NCBI GenBank assembly: GCA_903861645.1
Contig: CAIOVE010000025.1
Coordinates: 108,232-172,231 of the forward strand
From: an uncultured Hyphomicrobiales bacterium
GTDB taxonomy: Bacteria; Pseudomonadota; Alphaproteobacteria; Rhizobiales; Beijerinckiaceae
Direction of reading: 5' to 3'
Length of the DNA: 64,000 nucleotides
The stretch's first letter is position 1; each line of letters opens with the position of its first letter. The notes below the pieces were generated by a model. That model did no database searches. It worked only from the letters and a program-made list of their open reading frames with translations, and was not told where the DNA came from. The position numbers were made by a program, and so were the translations under genes. Of this stretch, positions 28,501-37,378 are shown one piece after another.

Positions 28501-29502
28501 ATGATGCGATACCCCTTTCCCGCGCTGCTGTGCGATATCGGCGGCACCAACGCCCGATTCGCCCTGCTGCGCGACCCCTGCGGCGCGCCCGAGACGCTGC
28601 CGTCGAGCCGGACGGCTGATTTCGCCTCTTTCGAGGACTGCCTGCGGGCGCTCTTCAGGGAAACCGGCGTTCGTCCGAAATCCTGCATTGTCTGCGCCGC
28701 CGGACCGGTCGATGGCGCGACCGTGCGCCTGACCAACGCCAACTGGTCCATCGACGGACGGGCGCTGGCGCGTGAATTCCACCTTGAACAAGGCGTCATG
28801 TTCAATGATTTCGAGGCGTTGGCCCTGTCCATTCCCGTGCTCGCGCCGGAATGGCTGCGCGTCATCGGTTCCAACGATGGCCAGCCGGCCGGGGCGCGGG
28901 TGATCCACGGCCCCGGCACCGGGTTGGGAACGGCGGCGCTGATCGAGGTCGAGGGAAAATGGCGGGCCGTCGCCAGCGAGGGGTCGCATTCCGATTTCGC
29001 GCCCATCTATCCCGATGAGCTGGCCTTCTGGCCCCATGTCGAGCCGAAGCTGGGTCGCATTACGCCGGAGGCGTTGATTTCCGGTCCGGGCGTGCGACGC
29101 CTGCATCGCGCCCGCGCCGCCGCCGCCGGCCGCCCGCGACCCGACCTTTCCGACGCCGCGATCATCGACGCCGCGCTTTCGGCGCCAACCGGCGACGAGG
29201 CGGAGACGGTGCGGGTGTTCTGGCGGTTGGCGGCGCGTTACGCCGGCGACGTCGCGTTGAATTTTCTCGCGACCGGCGGCGTTTTCCTCGCCGGCGGCAT
29301 CCTGCCGCGGATCATCGGGTTGCTCGACGATCGCGCATTCCGCGCCGCCTTCGAGAACAAGGCGCCCTATGTTGAACTGGCACGCAAGATTCCGACCCGG
29401 TTGATCATCCGCGACAACGTGGCGCTGGATGGCCTGGCGGGCGTGGCGCGCGATCCCGATCGTTACGCGATCGACGCCGAGGCCCGCGGCTGGGTTGATT
29501 GA
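28501..29502 (+). CDS. glk: Glucokinase
   Basis: A 333-residue ROK-unrelated bacterial glucokinase (Glk family), which phosphorylates glucose with ATP. The phosphate loop LLCDIGGTNARFAL is at the N-terminus, FNDFEALALSIPVL carries the catalytic Asp segment, and GPGTGLGTAAL and VASEGSHSDFAP are family motifs; the second ATP site is GGVFLAGGILPRI. The ATG at 28501 is preceded by AAAGGA at a normal distance. The gene is divergent from ahcY and ends 3 bp from the convergent ptsN. Confidence 0.93.
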   Translation: MMRYPFPALLCDIGGTNARFALLRDPCGAPETLPSSRTADFASFEDCLRALFRETGVRPKSCIVCAAGPVDGATVRLTNANWSIDGRALAREFHLEQGVMFNDFEALALSIPVLAPEWLRVIGSNDGQPAGARVIHGPGTGLGTAALIEVEGKWRAVASEGSHSDFAPIYPDELAFWPHVEPKLGRITPEALISGPGVRRLHRARAAAAGRPRPDLSDAAIIDAALSAPTGDEAETVRVFWRLAARYAGDVALNFLATGGVFLAGGILPRIIGLLDDRAFRAAFENKAPYVELARKIPTRLIIRDNVALDGLAGVARDPDRYAIDAEARGWVD

Positions 29503-29505
29503 TGT

Positions 29506-29970
29506 TCAGGCGGCGCGGGAATCGGTCATCTGCGTGAGCAGCAGGTGCAGCGCGGCGCCATCGCGCGCGCTGCGCAGGCGACCGACGAAGCTAGGATTGT
29601 GCAACATGCGGGCGACGCGCGACAGCGCCTTCAAATGATCTGCGCCCGCCGACTCCGGCGCGATCAGCATGCAGATGAGATCGACCGGCGCGCCATCGCG
29701 CGCCTCGAAGTCGACAGGCCGATCCAGCCGCGCGAAAACGGCGAATATGTTTTTAGCTTCCACAAGCTTGCCGTGTGGAATGGCGATGCCGCCGCCCACC
29801 GCCGTGCCGCCCAGGCGTTCACGTTGCAGCACGGCGTCGAAGATGCGCCGCGCCGGCAGGCCGGAGACGGTCGCCGCGCGCTCGGACATCTCCTGCAACG
29901 CCTGTTTGCGCGAAATGACCTTGAGGGATGGAAGGACCGATTCAGGCTTGATCAAATCGCCGAGCGACAT
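29506..29970 (-). CDS. ptsN: Nitrogen-PTS EIIA protein (EIIA-Ntr)
   Basis: A 154-residue protein, exactly the usual length. The phosphorylated histidine is H66 in GIAIPHGKL. It is the end point of the PtsP-NPr-EIIANtr phosphorelay that links nitrogen and carbon status to potassium transport and other targets. The ATG at 29970 gives the family N-terminus (MSLGDLIKPESVLPSLK). It follows rpoN at 214 bp on the same strand, the standard neighbourhood, but the hpf gene normally between them is absent. Confidence 0.95.
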   Translation of the reverse strand: MSLGDLIKPESVLPSLKVISRKQALQEMSERAATVSGLPARRIFDAVLQRERLGGTAVGGGIAIPHGKLVEAKNIFAVFARLDRPVDFEARDGAPVDLICMLIAPESAGADHLKALSRVARMLHNPSFVGRLRSARDGAALHLLLTQMTDSRAA

Positions 29971-30184
29971 GAAGACGTTTCCAAAGTGACCGCCGTCTTG
30001 CAAAGCAAGCCGCGTGCCCATCATGGACCATGAACAACGCCCGCGTGTGACGACATTTCATGGCGTCCGATCAACGCGGCCCGCGCGTGGAATTCAGCGA
30101 ATCCGGACAGGCTGGACATCATCGAACAGGCGAAACGGATAGGGTCGCCCCGCGCCTCTGTCAATCCGTCGCCCACGGCTCCGC

Positions 30185-31795
30185 TCACGCCGGCTGGAGG
30201 GCCATTTTTTCGCGACGACGCTCCACCGAGGAGGGAATGCGCAGGCTTTCGCGATACTTGGCGACGGTGCGCCGGGCGATGACGATATTCGCGTCCTTCA
30301 GTTTCGCCACGATGGCGTCGTCGGACAAGACATCCGAGGGAGACTCGCCCTCGATCATCTGCTTGATGCGGAAACGCACGGCTTCCGCCGAATGGGCCTC
30401 CGCCCCCGATTTCGCCGGGATCGAGGCGGTGAAGAAATACTTGAGTTCGAACAGGCCGCGCGGGCTCGACAGATATTTGTTCGACGTCACCCGCGACACG
30501 GTCGATTCATGCATGCCGATCGCGTCGGCGATGGTGCGCAGGTTGAGCGGCCGCAGATGTTCCACGCCATGGGCGAAGAACGCGTCCTGATGACGCACGA
30601 TTTCCGTGGCGACCTTCAGGATGGTCTTGGCGCGCTGTTCAAGGCTTTTCGTCAGCCAGTTCGCGCTCTGCAGGCAGTTTGAAACGAAACTCTTGTCCGC
30701 GGCCGCGCCGGCGCCGCGATGCACGATGGTCGCGTAGCTCTGGTTGATCAACAGTCGCGGCAGGCTGTCGGCGTTCAGCTCCACGCGCCACGATCCGTCC
30801 TGCGCCGCGCGCACGGTGACGTCGGCGACGGCGGTCTGCACGGATTCGTGGCCGAACGCGCGACCCGGCTTGGGATTCAGCCGCCGGATTTCCGTCAGCA
30901 TGTCCATGATGTCTTCGTCGTCGACGCCGCAAATCTTGCGCAGCGACGCGAAGTCGCGCTTGGCCAGCAGCGGCAGGTTGGCGACCAGCGCCTGCATCGC
31001 CGGGTCGAAGCGGTCGAGTTCGCGCAACTGGATGGCGAGGCATTCGGCCAGATCGCACGCGCCAACGCCGTTCGGATCGAAGCTCTGGATCGTCTTGAGG
31101 ATGCGTTGGGCGCGCTCCAGCGGAGCCCCGAGCCGTTCGGCGATATCCTCGATGGCGTCGGTCAGATAGCCCGCGTCGTCGATGGAATCGATGATGGCGT
31201 GGCCGATCATCTTGTCCACTGGATCGGCGCAGGCGATCGCGAGTTGTTCGGCCAGATGATCGCGCAGCCCGATATGGGAGGCGACATAGGCCTCCAGATT
31301 CGCGCCCTCGCCGTCCTCCGATCCGCCGGGCGATCCGGTCCATGACGTGGCGGACAATCCGTCCGAGGCGAAGGTCTCTTCCGGCGCGGGCGCCGCGGGT
31401 TCCGTGCGATCGACGTCGAAGGAGTTCTCGACTTCCGTGCCAAGGCTTGTTTCGAGCGCGCCACGATCCGTGACGAAGTCCTCGCGCGCCCAGTCGCCCT
31501 CCGCGCCTTCGCTGGTGAAATCGGCGCTCGCGTCGCCATCCCGGTCGTAGCCATCGTCGGGCGACGCGAAATCGCTGGCGTCGTCGGCGGCCGTGGCCAT
31601 GCCCGCCCGCTCGTCGGGCCCGGTCTCCGGTCGGTCCTCGGCGCGCTCCAGAAGCGGGTTGCGCTCGAGTTCCTCCTCGATGAAGGCCGACAGTTCGACG
31701 CTCGAGAATTGCAGGAGCTTGATGGCCTGCAGAAGCTGCGGAGTCATCACCAGGGACTGACCCTGGCGCATGACCAAACGTGCCGAAAGCGACAT
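30185..31795 (-). CDS. rpoN: RNA polymerase sigma-54 factor
   Basis: A 536-residue sigma-54. The N-terminal activator-binding region starts MSLSARLVMRQGQSLVMTPQLLQAIKLL; an acidic linker fills residues 45-130; the core-binding and DNA-binding domains follow, with a helix-turn-helix around TIADAIGMHESTVSRVTSNKYL and the RpoN box ARRTVAKYRE near the C-terminus. It directs transcription from -24/-12 promoters with enhancer-binding activators. The ATG at 31795 is chosen for the family N-terminus; a GTG lies 12 bases upstream. It follows lptB on the same strand. Confidence 0.97.
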   Translation of the reverse strand: MSLSARLVMRQGQSLVMTPQLLQAIKLLQFSSVELSAFIEEELERNPLLERAEDRPETGPDERAGMATAADDASDFASPDDGYDRDGDASADFTSEGAEGDWAREDFVTDRGALETSLGTEVENSFDVDRTEPAAPAPEETFASDGLSATSWTGSPGGSEDGEGANLEAYVASHIGLRDHLAEQLAIACADPVDKMIGHAIIDSIDDAGYLTDAIEDIAERLGAPLERAQRILKTIQSFDPNGVGACDLAECLAIQLRELDRFDPAMQALVANLPLLAKRDFASLRKICGVDDEDIMDMLTEIRRLNPKPGRAFGHESVQTAVADVTVRAAQDGSWRVELNADSLPRLLINQSYATIVHRGAGAAADKSFVSNCLQSANWLTKSLEQRAKTILKVATEIVRHQDAFFAHGVEHLRPLNLRTIADAIGMHESTVSRVTSNKYLSSPRGLFELKYFFTASIPAKSGAEAHSAEAVRFRIKQMIEGESPSDVLSDDAIVAKLKDANIVIARRTVAKYRESLRIPSSVERRREKMALQPA

Positions 31796-31941
31796 ACTGT
31801 TACCCACGCCGCCGCGCGATACAATCGCGGCGTGAAACTTGCTTAACTCATCTGGCGTGGAATTTCCACCATCTGGAACAAATTTTGCCTGCTATAATTT
31901 GCCGCGCGGTTAAGGGGGTCTTGCCCGGACGCGCCATGGCG

Positions 31942-32850
31942 TCACATGCGGAAGCTTTCGCCCAGATAGATACGCCGCACGTCGGCGTTGGCGACGATGT
32001 CCTCCGGCGAGCCCTCGGTCAGCACATGCCCACTGTGAATGATATAGGCGCGGTCGATCAGACCCAGCGTCTCGCGCACGTTATGATCGGTGATCAGGAC
32101 GCCGATGCCGCGCTGGGTCAGGCGGCGCACCAGTTCCTGAATGTCGCCGACCGCGATGGGGTCGATGCCGGCGAAGGGCTCGTCGAGCAGCATGAAGGAC
32201 GGTCGCCCGGCCAGAGCGCGGGCGATTTCGCATCGACGCCGCTCGCCGCCTGAAAGAGCGATCGAGGGCGATTTGCGCAGTCGCTTGATGTCGAACTCGT
32301 CGAGCAACTCCTCCAGCGCGGCCTCGCGCCGGTCGCGGTTGGGCTCGGCGACTTCTAGCACCGCGCGGATATTGTCCTCGACGTTCAGACCACGAAAAAT
32401 CGACGCTTCCTGCGGCAGATAGCCGATGCCCAGTCGCGCGCGCCGATACATCGGCAGATGCGCGATATCGTGGCCGTCGAGTTCGATGGCGCCCTTGTCG
32501 GGACGCACCAGGCCCGTGATCATGTAAAAGACGGTTGTCTTGCCCGCGCCATTGGGTCCCAGAAGTCCGACCGCCTCGCCGCGGCGGACATACAGGCTGA
32601 CATCCTTGACGACCATCCGGCCGCGATAGCTCTTGCCTAGATTATAGGCGCCAAGGACTCCGGCCGAAGGATTGTCGGCGCCTTCGTCGCGCGCCGACGC
32701 GGTCGCCTTGGGTCCGCCGCCAAAAAGGGCGCGAACGACGGACCGCGCTACCGATCCGCCCCTTGAAGCGGGGGGGATGGCGGCGGGATCGTCGAAGGGC
32801 GAATCGGTTGGCAAGGGACACCGGTGACAGGCGACGTTTTTTAAAACCAT
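31942..32850 (-). CDS. lptB: Lipopolysaccharide export ABC transporter ATPase LptB
   Basis: A 302-residue ABC ATPase. Walker A is GPNGAGKTT, the signature is [15 protein letters not shown], Walker B is [13 protein letters not shown] and the H-loop is ITDHNVRE. It energises LPS extraction with LptFG and passes LPS to LptC and LptA. The first 60 residues before [12 protein letters not shown] are an N-terminal extension rich in Pro, Ser and Arg not found in the enterobacterial protein. ATG at 32850 is preferred; the true start could be different. It follows lptC-lptA and precedes rpoN, the standard order. Confidence 0.93.
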   Translation of the reverse strand: MVLKNVACHRCPLPTDSPFDDPAAIPPASRGGSVARSVVRALFGGGPKATASARDEGADNPSAGVLGAYNLGKSYRGRMVVKDVSLYVRRGEAVGLLGPNGAGKTTVFYMITGLVRPDKGAIELDGHDIAHLPMYRRARLGIGYLPQEASIFRGLNVEDNIRAVLEVAEPNRDRREAALEELLDEFDIKRLRKSPSIALSGGERRRCEIARALAGRPSFMLLDEPFAGIDPIAVGDIQELVRRLTQRGIGVLITDHNVRETLGLIDRAYIIHSGHVLTEGSPEDIVANADVRRIYLGESFRM

Positions 32851-32929
32851 CCGCCCACGCGGACAGCCATCGCTCCATCGCCTATCGCCTGCCAGGCTTT
32901 CTGGCAATTGGCCAGGCTATCACGAACGC

Positions 32930-33559
32930 TTAACGAGCCGCTCCGGCTCCGGTTCCGGTCGTGACGGGGGCGCGCGGCTTTTCTGGCGCGGCGGGCTTCG
33001 GCTTGGGCGCGCCGTCGTCACAGTTGACGCCGGGGGTGAACAGGCTGGTGACGCCGCCCTGCACCTGCGCGCGGCCCGTCGTCAGATTGTAGACGAGGCG
33101 GGCGCCTTTCAGCACGCTCGCGCACTGGCTCAGCGAAACATTGCCAATGAGCGTCAGACTGTTCGACGCCCGGTCGTAAACGCCGGAATCGCCGGTTCCC
33201 ACCTGATTCTTGGATACGACCGTGACTGGTCCGGCCGCCTCGATTCGCTTGATCTGGTTGCCGCCCGCGGCGCTGACCGCGCCGCCGACCGGCGCCTCGG
33301 CCGCGCCCGCCGACCCCTCGTTCAGCAGAATGGTCAGCGAGGAGGCTTTCAGCGTCGCGTCGCCCTGCTTGGCCACCACGCCGCCGGAATAGACGAGCTT
33401 GCGCTCCTTATCGAGATAATCAAGCGAGGGCGCGACAATGCTGACAGGGCCGCGCGCCGCGCCGCCGGGAATGATCGGGCTGGCCGACGGCTGCTGGGCG
33501 AGGGCCAGCGTCGGGGCGAACAGGATGAGGCCCGCGAGGATGGGAAACCGCGTGTTCAT
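32930..33559 (-). CDS. lptA: Lipopolysaccharide transport periplasmic protein LptA (OstA-like)
   Basis: A 209-residue secreted protein with a signal peptide ending LALAQ (residue about 22). The OstA/LptA beta-jellyroll pattern is visible as VSIVAPSLDYLDKERKLVYSGGVVAKQGDATLKASSLTILL and GVYDRASNSLTLIGNVSL. It bridges the periplasm between LptC and LptD. A Pro/Ala-rich tail of about 30 residues follows. The start overlaps the lptC stop (ATGA), so the two are translationally coupled. Confidence 0.9.
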   Translation of the reverse strand: MNTRFPILAGLILFAPTLALAQQPSASPIIPGGAARGPVSIVAPSLDYLDKERKLVYSGGVVAKQGDATLKASSLTILLNEGSAGAAEAPVGGAVSAAGGNQIKRIEAAGPVTVVSKNQVGTGDSGVYDRASNSLTLIGNVSLSQCASVLKGARLVYNLTTGRAQVQGGVTSLFTPGVNCDDGAPKPKPAAPEKPRAPVTTGTGAGAAR

Positions 33560-34245
33560 GGCCGGGCTACCTCGGTCGATCCCGTGGCCGCGGGGGCAAC
33601 GGCTGGCGTCAATGTGGTCTCGACGCCATCGAGAAAACTGATCTTCTTACCGTTTTCCGTGATCAGCAGCCGATTGGCCGCGACGGCGCCGCCGGGCATT
33701 ACAACCGTGAAGGGTTTATCCGAAGTCACCGTGCCCGCCTTGAAATTCACATTCGCTTCCTTGAGACGAATATCATAACCGGTATCGTTGGAAATGCGGA
33801 TATCCCCGAGAAGCGTCATCGTATCGTGGGAACTATCGTAAATCCCGCTCGGCGCTGTCAGATGCACCGTGCTTTGCTCCGCCGTGTCGAATTTGGCCGT
33901 GATCTCCGACAGTTCGATGATATGCGGCGTCTTGACGTCCTGAACGCCGGACGCGGCGCGCAGGTCGTAGGGTCGTCCATCCTCGCGATAGCCGTTGAGG
34001 CGGGGCTTTTCCATCGTGATCCGGCTGCCGTTCAGGCTGGCGCCGGCGGTGCTGAAGCTCTTGGGCAGGCGGCCGAACGGGTCGAACCAGGCGATCGCGG
34101 TCAACACCAGGATGGCCAGAACGCAGATGATGACAATGCCGCGCTTGGCCCAGCGAACGTGACTGGAATGCCGCGAGGCCGTGTCGAACGCGTCGCGTCG
34201 CGCGTTCGCGCGTTGCGGGTCCATGGCGTCGGGAGCGTGTGTCAT
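33556..34245 (-). CDS. lptC: LPS export periplasmic protein LptC
   Basis: A 229-residue bitopic inner-membrane protein. One transmembrane helix at about residues 36-53 (GIVIICVLAILVLTAIAW) is followed by the periplasmic LptC domain (GASLNGSRITMEKPRLNGYREDGRPYDLRA ... LTAPSGIYDSSHDTMTLLGDI). It receives LPS from LptBFG and hands it to LptA. It is the first gene of an lptC-lptA-lptB run and overlaps lptA by 4 bases; nrnC lies 86 bp upstream on the same strand. Confidence 0.9.
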   Translation of the reverse strand: MTHAPDAMDPQRANARRDAFDTASRHSSHVRWAKRGIVIICVLAILVLTAIAWFDPFGRLPKSFSTAGASLNGSRITMEKPRLNGYREDGRPYDLRAASGVQDVKTPHIIELSEITAKFDTAEQSTVHLTAPSGIYDSSHDTMTLLGDIRISNDTGYDIRLKEANVNFKAGTVTSDKPFTVVMPGGAVAANRLLITENGKKISFLDGVETTLTPAVAPAATGSTEVARP

Positions 34246-34331
34246 TCAGGTTGGCCGGATTTCCCTCGGGCTTCAAGCGCGGGAACATGTTCGCGCGCGG
34301 GCGTCGCGACCAGCCGAGCCGGTATCATCTT

Positions 34332-34946
34332 TTATTCATGAGAGAATATGTCGTTTTCAGGCCAGCCCATCAAGTCCAGCTTGGCGCGGTCCGGCAGGAA
34401 CCCGAAGCAGGCGCGGGCGATCTCCGCGCGTCCCTCCCGCGCCAGCATGGCGTCGAGCCGGGCGCGCAGGGCGTGCAGATGCAGCACGTCCGAGGCGGCG
34501 TAGGCGAGTTGCGCCTCGCTCAGCGTATCTGCGGCCCAGTCCGACGATTGCTGTTGCTTGGACAGGTCGATCCCAAGCAATTCGCGCACGAGGTCCTTTA
34601 GGCCGTGCCGGTCGGTGTAGGTGCGTGTCAGTTTCGACGCGATCTTGGTGCAGTAAACAGGGCCGATCTCGACGCCGAAGGCCTTGTGCAGCACGGCGAT
34701 GTCGAACCGACCGAAATGGAAAATCTTGGTGACCGCGCGATCGGCGAGAAGCTTTTGCAAATTGGGCGCGCTCGTCTGCCCGCGCGCGATCTGCACCACG
34801 TCGGCGGAACCATCGCCCGCCGAGAGCTGCACCACGCAAAGCCTGTCGCGATGCGGCTGGAGGCCGAGGGTCTCCGTGTCGATGGCGACACTGTCGCCGA
34901 AATTCGCGGACGCCGGCAGATCGCCCTTGTGTAGTCGGATGGCCAT
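34332..34946 (-). CDS. nrnC: NanoRNase NrnC (RNase D-like 3'-5' exoribonuclease)
   Basis: A 204-residue DEDDy exonuclease. The acidic residues are D23 and E25 (AIDTETLGL), D82 (FHFGRFDIAVL) and D153, with the general-base tyrosine Y149 (AYAASDVLHL). The sequence resembles Bartonella NrnC closely by memory (SKLTRTYTDRHGLKDL, QQQSSDWAADTLS). NrnC degrades dinucleotides left from RNA turnover and replaces Orn in many Alphaproteobacteria. It lacks the HRDC domain of full-length RNase D. The ATG at 34946 gives the family N-terminus. Confidence 0.93.
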   Translation of the reverse strand: MAIRLHKGDLPASANFGDSVAIDTETLGLQPHRDRLCVVQLSAGDGSADVVQIARGQTSAPNLQKLLADRAVTKIFHFGRFDIAVLHKAFGVEIGPVYCTKIASKLTRTYTDRHGLKDLVRELLGIDLSKQQQSSDWAADTLSEAQLAYAASDVLHLHALRARLDAMLAREGRAEIARACFGFLPDRAKLDLMGWPENDIFSHE

Positions 34947-35020
34947 GATGTTTCGCCTGTCTGGCGGGAGAATGCGTGAGCGAGGTATCGCCCGGCGCCC
35001 CACGCCCGGTCAACTCGGCG

Positions 35021-35752
35021 TCAGACGACGGTCTTTTCGGCCGAGGCGCACAGGTCGGCGATGACGCAACGGGAACAATCGGGCTTCCGCGCCTTGCAGA
35101 CGTAGCGTCCGTGCAGGATCAGCCAGTGATGAGCGTGTTGCTTGAAATCGTCCGGGATGATTTTTTCGAGACCCAGCTCGACGGCGAGCGGAGATTTGCC
35201 GCGCGCCAGCGGAATGCGGTTGGAGACGCGGAAGAGATGCGTGTCGACCGCGATGGTCGGCTCGCCGAAGGCCATGTTCAGCACGACATTCGCCGTCTTT
35301 CGTCCAACGCCAGGCAGCGATTCCAGCGCCTCGCGCGAGCGCGGAACCTCGCCGCTGAAATCGCGTAGCAGCATTTCCGAAAGGGCGATCACGTTCCTGG
35401 CCTTGTTGCGGAACAGGCCGATCGTCTTGATGTAATCGCGGACCTTGTCCTCGCCGAGCGCGAGCATTTTGGCGGGCGTGTCGGCGACCTTGAACAGCGC
35501 GCGCGTCGCCTTGTTGACGCCGACGTCCGTTGCTTGCGCCGACAGCACGACGGCGACGAGCAACGTGAACACGTTCACGTGTTCAAGCTCGCCGCGCGGT
35601 TCCGGATTGGCCTTCTGGAAACGATTGAAAATTTCGCGGATTGTCGCGGGTGACGGCGCTTTCGCCCGCGTCGACCGGGCGCGCGCGGGCGCCTTTCGCG
35701 TGGGCTTCGCGCTGGCCTTGGCGGCGACTTTTTCAGGCTTCAACTTGGGCAT
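35021..35752 (-). CDS. nth: Endonuclease III (base-excision DNA glycosylase/AP lyase)
   Basis: A 243-residue enzyme that removes oxidised pyrimidines and nicks AP sites. The helix-hairpin-helix with catalytic lysine is ESLPGVGRKTANVVL; the catalytic aspartate is in VDTHLFRVSNR; the [4Fe-4S] loop ligands appear in CKARKPDCSRCVIADLC (spacing C-x6-C-x2-C-x5-C). A 35-residue basic Ala/Lys-rich extension precedes the conserved domain. Upstream is the divergent DUF2244 gene, only about 20 bp away. Confidence 0.96.
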   Translation of the reverse strand: MPKLKPEKVAAKASAKPTRKAPARARSTRAKAPSPATIREIFNRFQKANPEPRGELEHVNVFTLLVAVVLSAQATDVGVNKATRALFKVADTPAKMLALGEDKVRDYIKTIGLFRNKARNVIALSEMLLRDFSGEVPRSREALESLPGVGRKTANVVLNMAFGEPTIAVDTHLFRVSNRIPLARGKSPLAVELGLEKIIPDDFKQHAHHWLILHGRYVCKARKPDCSRCVIADLCASAEKTVV

Positions 35753-35766
35753 CCGCCGTTTATAAT
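35739..35766 (+). promoter_or_regulatory. Possible promoter of the DUF2244 gene, perhaps giving a leaderless mRNA
   Basis: A perfect TATAAT (35761-35766) lies in the 20-bp gap between the divergent nth and DUF2244 genes; a weak -35 TTCAAC (35739-35744) is 16 bases upstream. A start about 7 bases after the -10 would coincide with the GTG at 35773, which has no ribosome binding site, so the mRNA could be leaderless. The -35 is poor, so confidence is limited. Confidence 0.3.
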
Positions 35767-35772
35767 CGTCGC

Positions 35773-36297
35773 GTGTTCACGAGCAAGCGAGAGTCGCCCG
35801 TGCGGGAGCCCGACAGCTACGACGCCGCCATCTACGAACGACGCATCACGCCGCACCGGTCGCTCGACCGACGGAGTTTCCGGACGCTCCTGATCGTCTT
35901 TTGCGTGTGCGGCTTTCTGTCGAGCATTCCCTTCGTGGCGATGGGCGCCTGGCCCATCGCGGGCTTCATGGGGCTCGACGTTCTCATCCTCTACGTCGCT
36001 TTTTCCGCCAATTTCCGCGCGGCGCGCGCCTACGAGGACATCGCCGTCACGCCGCTGGAGTTGCGGCTGGCGAAGGTCAGCGCGCGTGGCGCGCGGCGCG
36101 AATGGCGGTTCAATCCGCTGTTCACGCGCCTCGAACGCGAGGAAATCGAGGAATTCGGCCTCGTCCGGCTCGATGTCGTGTCGCGCGAGCGACGCGTCGA
36201 GATCGCCGGTTTCCTAGGACCCGAGGCCAAGAAGGATTTCGAGCGGGATCTGACCCGGGCTTTGGCCGCCGCCCGGCGCGGTCCATCGTTTTCCTGA
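35773..36297 (+). CDS. DUF2244 family membrane protein
   Basis: A 174-residue protein of the DUF2244 family, function unknown. After a polar N-terminus (YERRITPHRSLDRRSFR) there are two adjacent transmembrane helices at about residues 35-80 (LLIVFCVCGFLSSIPFVAMGAWPIAGFMGLDVLILYVAF), then a cytoplasmic beta-rich domain (YEDIAVTPLELRLAKVSARG). The start is uncertain: GTG at 35773 fits a possible leaderless transcript, GTG at 35800 would shorten the protein by 9 residues. The family is often found in Alphaproteobacteria next to nth, as here. Confidence 0.8.
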   Translation: MFTSKRESPVREPDSYDAAIYERRITPHRSLDRRSFRTLLIVFCVCGFLSSIPFVAMGAWPIAGFMGLDVLILYVAFSANFRAARAYEDIAVTPLELRLAKVSARGARREWRFNPLFTRLEREEIEEFGLVRLDVVSRERRVEIAGFLGPEAKKDFERDLTRALAAARRGPSFS

Positions 36298-36364
36298 CCA
36301 CGGTTTTCGGGTGGCGCGTGTCGCGTGTCCGGATGAATATGGCGCGTCCCGTCCGGAGCCCGCC

Positions 36365-37276
36365 ATGCTTGCCGACCTAGCCATCGCCGCGGACCGTCCC
36401 GCCGACCCCGTCGGCGATTACGCCCATGTGCGCGACGCCATCGCCTACATTTCCGCGCGCTGGACCGCGCAGCCCTCCGTGGCCGAGATCGCCGCTCACG
36501 TCGGCTTGTCCGAATCCCATCTGGCGCATGTCTTTCGCCGCTGGGCGGGCCTGACGCCCAAGGCCTTCCTTCAGGCGCTGACGCTCGACCACGCCCGCGC
36601 GCTTTTGCGCGACAAGGCGACGGTCCTCGACGCCTCGCTCGCCGTTGGCCTCTCCGGTCCCGGTCGCCTGCACGATCTCTTCGTCACCCACGAGGCGATG
36701 ACGCCCGGCGAGTTCAAGGCGGGCGGCGAGGGCCTCGCCATGACCTACGGGTTCCATCCGTCGCCCTTTGGCGAGGCCATCGTGGTGACGACGTCGCGTG
36801 GACTGGCGGGGCTCGGCTGGGTCGACGAGGCCCCGACCGATGGCGCCAAGCCAGCCGCGGGGCGCGAGGGTGCGCTGGCGGACATGGTCCGGCGCTGGCC
36901 GCGTGCCACCTTCACCCGCGACGAAGCGGCCACCGCCGCCTATGTCGCGCGCGCCTTCGATCCCGCCCGCTGGCGCCCCGACGCGCCATTGCGCGTGGTG
37001 CTCATCGGCTCGGATTTCGAGGTCGATGTCTGGAAAACCCTGCTGCGCATCCCCGTCGGCGCCGCCACGACCTATGGCGCGGTCGCCGACCATCTCGGCA
37101 AGCCGACGGCGGCGCGCGCCGTGGGGGCCGCGGTGGGCCGCAACCCCATTTCATTCGTGGTGCCCTGCCATCGCGTGCTCGGCGGCTCCGGCAAGCTCAC
37201 CGGCTATCACTGGGGCCTGACGCGCAAGCAGGCCATCATCGGCTGGGAGGCGGGCAGGACCGGCGCCGATTCCTGA
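36365..37276 (+). CDS. Ada-like O6-methylguanine-DNA methyltransferase with AraC-type HTH
   Basis: A 303-residue two-domain protein. Residues about 20-115 are an AraC-type helix-turn-helix (ISARWTAQPSVAEIAAHVGLSESHLAHVFRRWAGLTP), and residues 125-300 form a methylguanine methyltransferase with the alkyl-acceptor C268 in VVPCHRVLG, preceded by IPVGAATTYGAVA. It removes methyl groups from O6-methylguanine in a suicide reaction. It lacks the N-terminal Cys-rich domain of E. coli Ada that senses methylphosphotriesters, so its DNA-binding half may not switch on adaptively. The ATG at 36365 has a CGGAG ahead of it. Confidence 0.92.
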   Translation: MLADLAIAADRPADPVGDYAHVRDAIAYISARWTAQPSVAEIAAHVGLSESHLAHVFRRWAGLTPKAFLQALTLDHARALLRDKATVLDASLAVGLSGPGRLHDLFVTHEAMTPGEFKAGGEGLAMTYGFHPSPFGEAIVVTTSRGLAGLGWVDEAPTDGAKPAAGREGALADMVRRWPRATFTRDEAATAAYVARAFDPARWRPDAPLRVVLIGSDFEVDVWKTLLRIPVGAATTYGAVADHLGKPTAARAVGAAVGRNPISFVVPCHRVLGGSGKLTGYHWGLTRKQAIIGWEAGRTGADS

Positions 37277-37378
37277 TTTCGTTCGCGCAATGATCGCTTG
37301 CGCGCCCCGCGCGCCCGGTGGATGATTTGCGACCGCGCGGATCAACCGGCGCGTCACGACACAATCGGAGGATACGCC

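Noticed and set aside
29970..30185. Remnant of hpf between rpoN and ptsN
   Set aside because: No translated segment in any frame resembles the HPF family, and the gap is too short.
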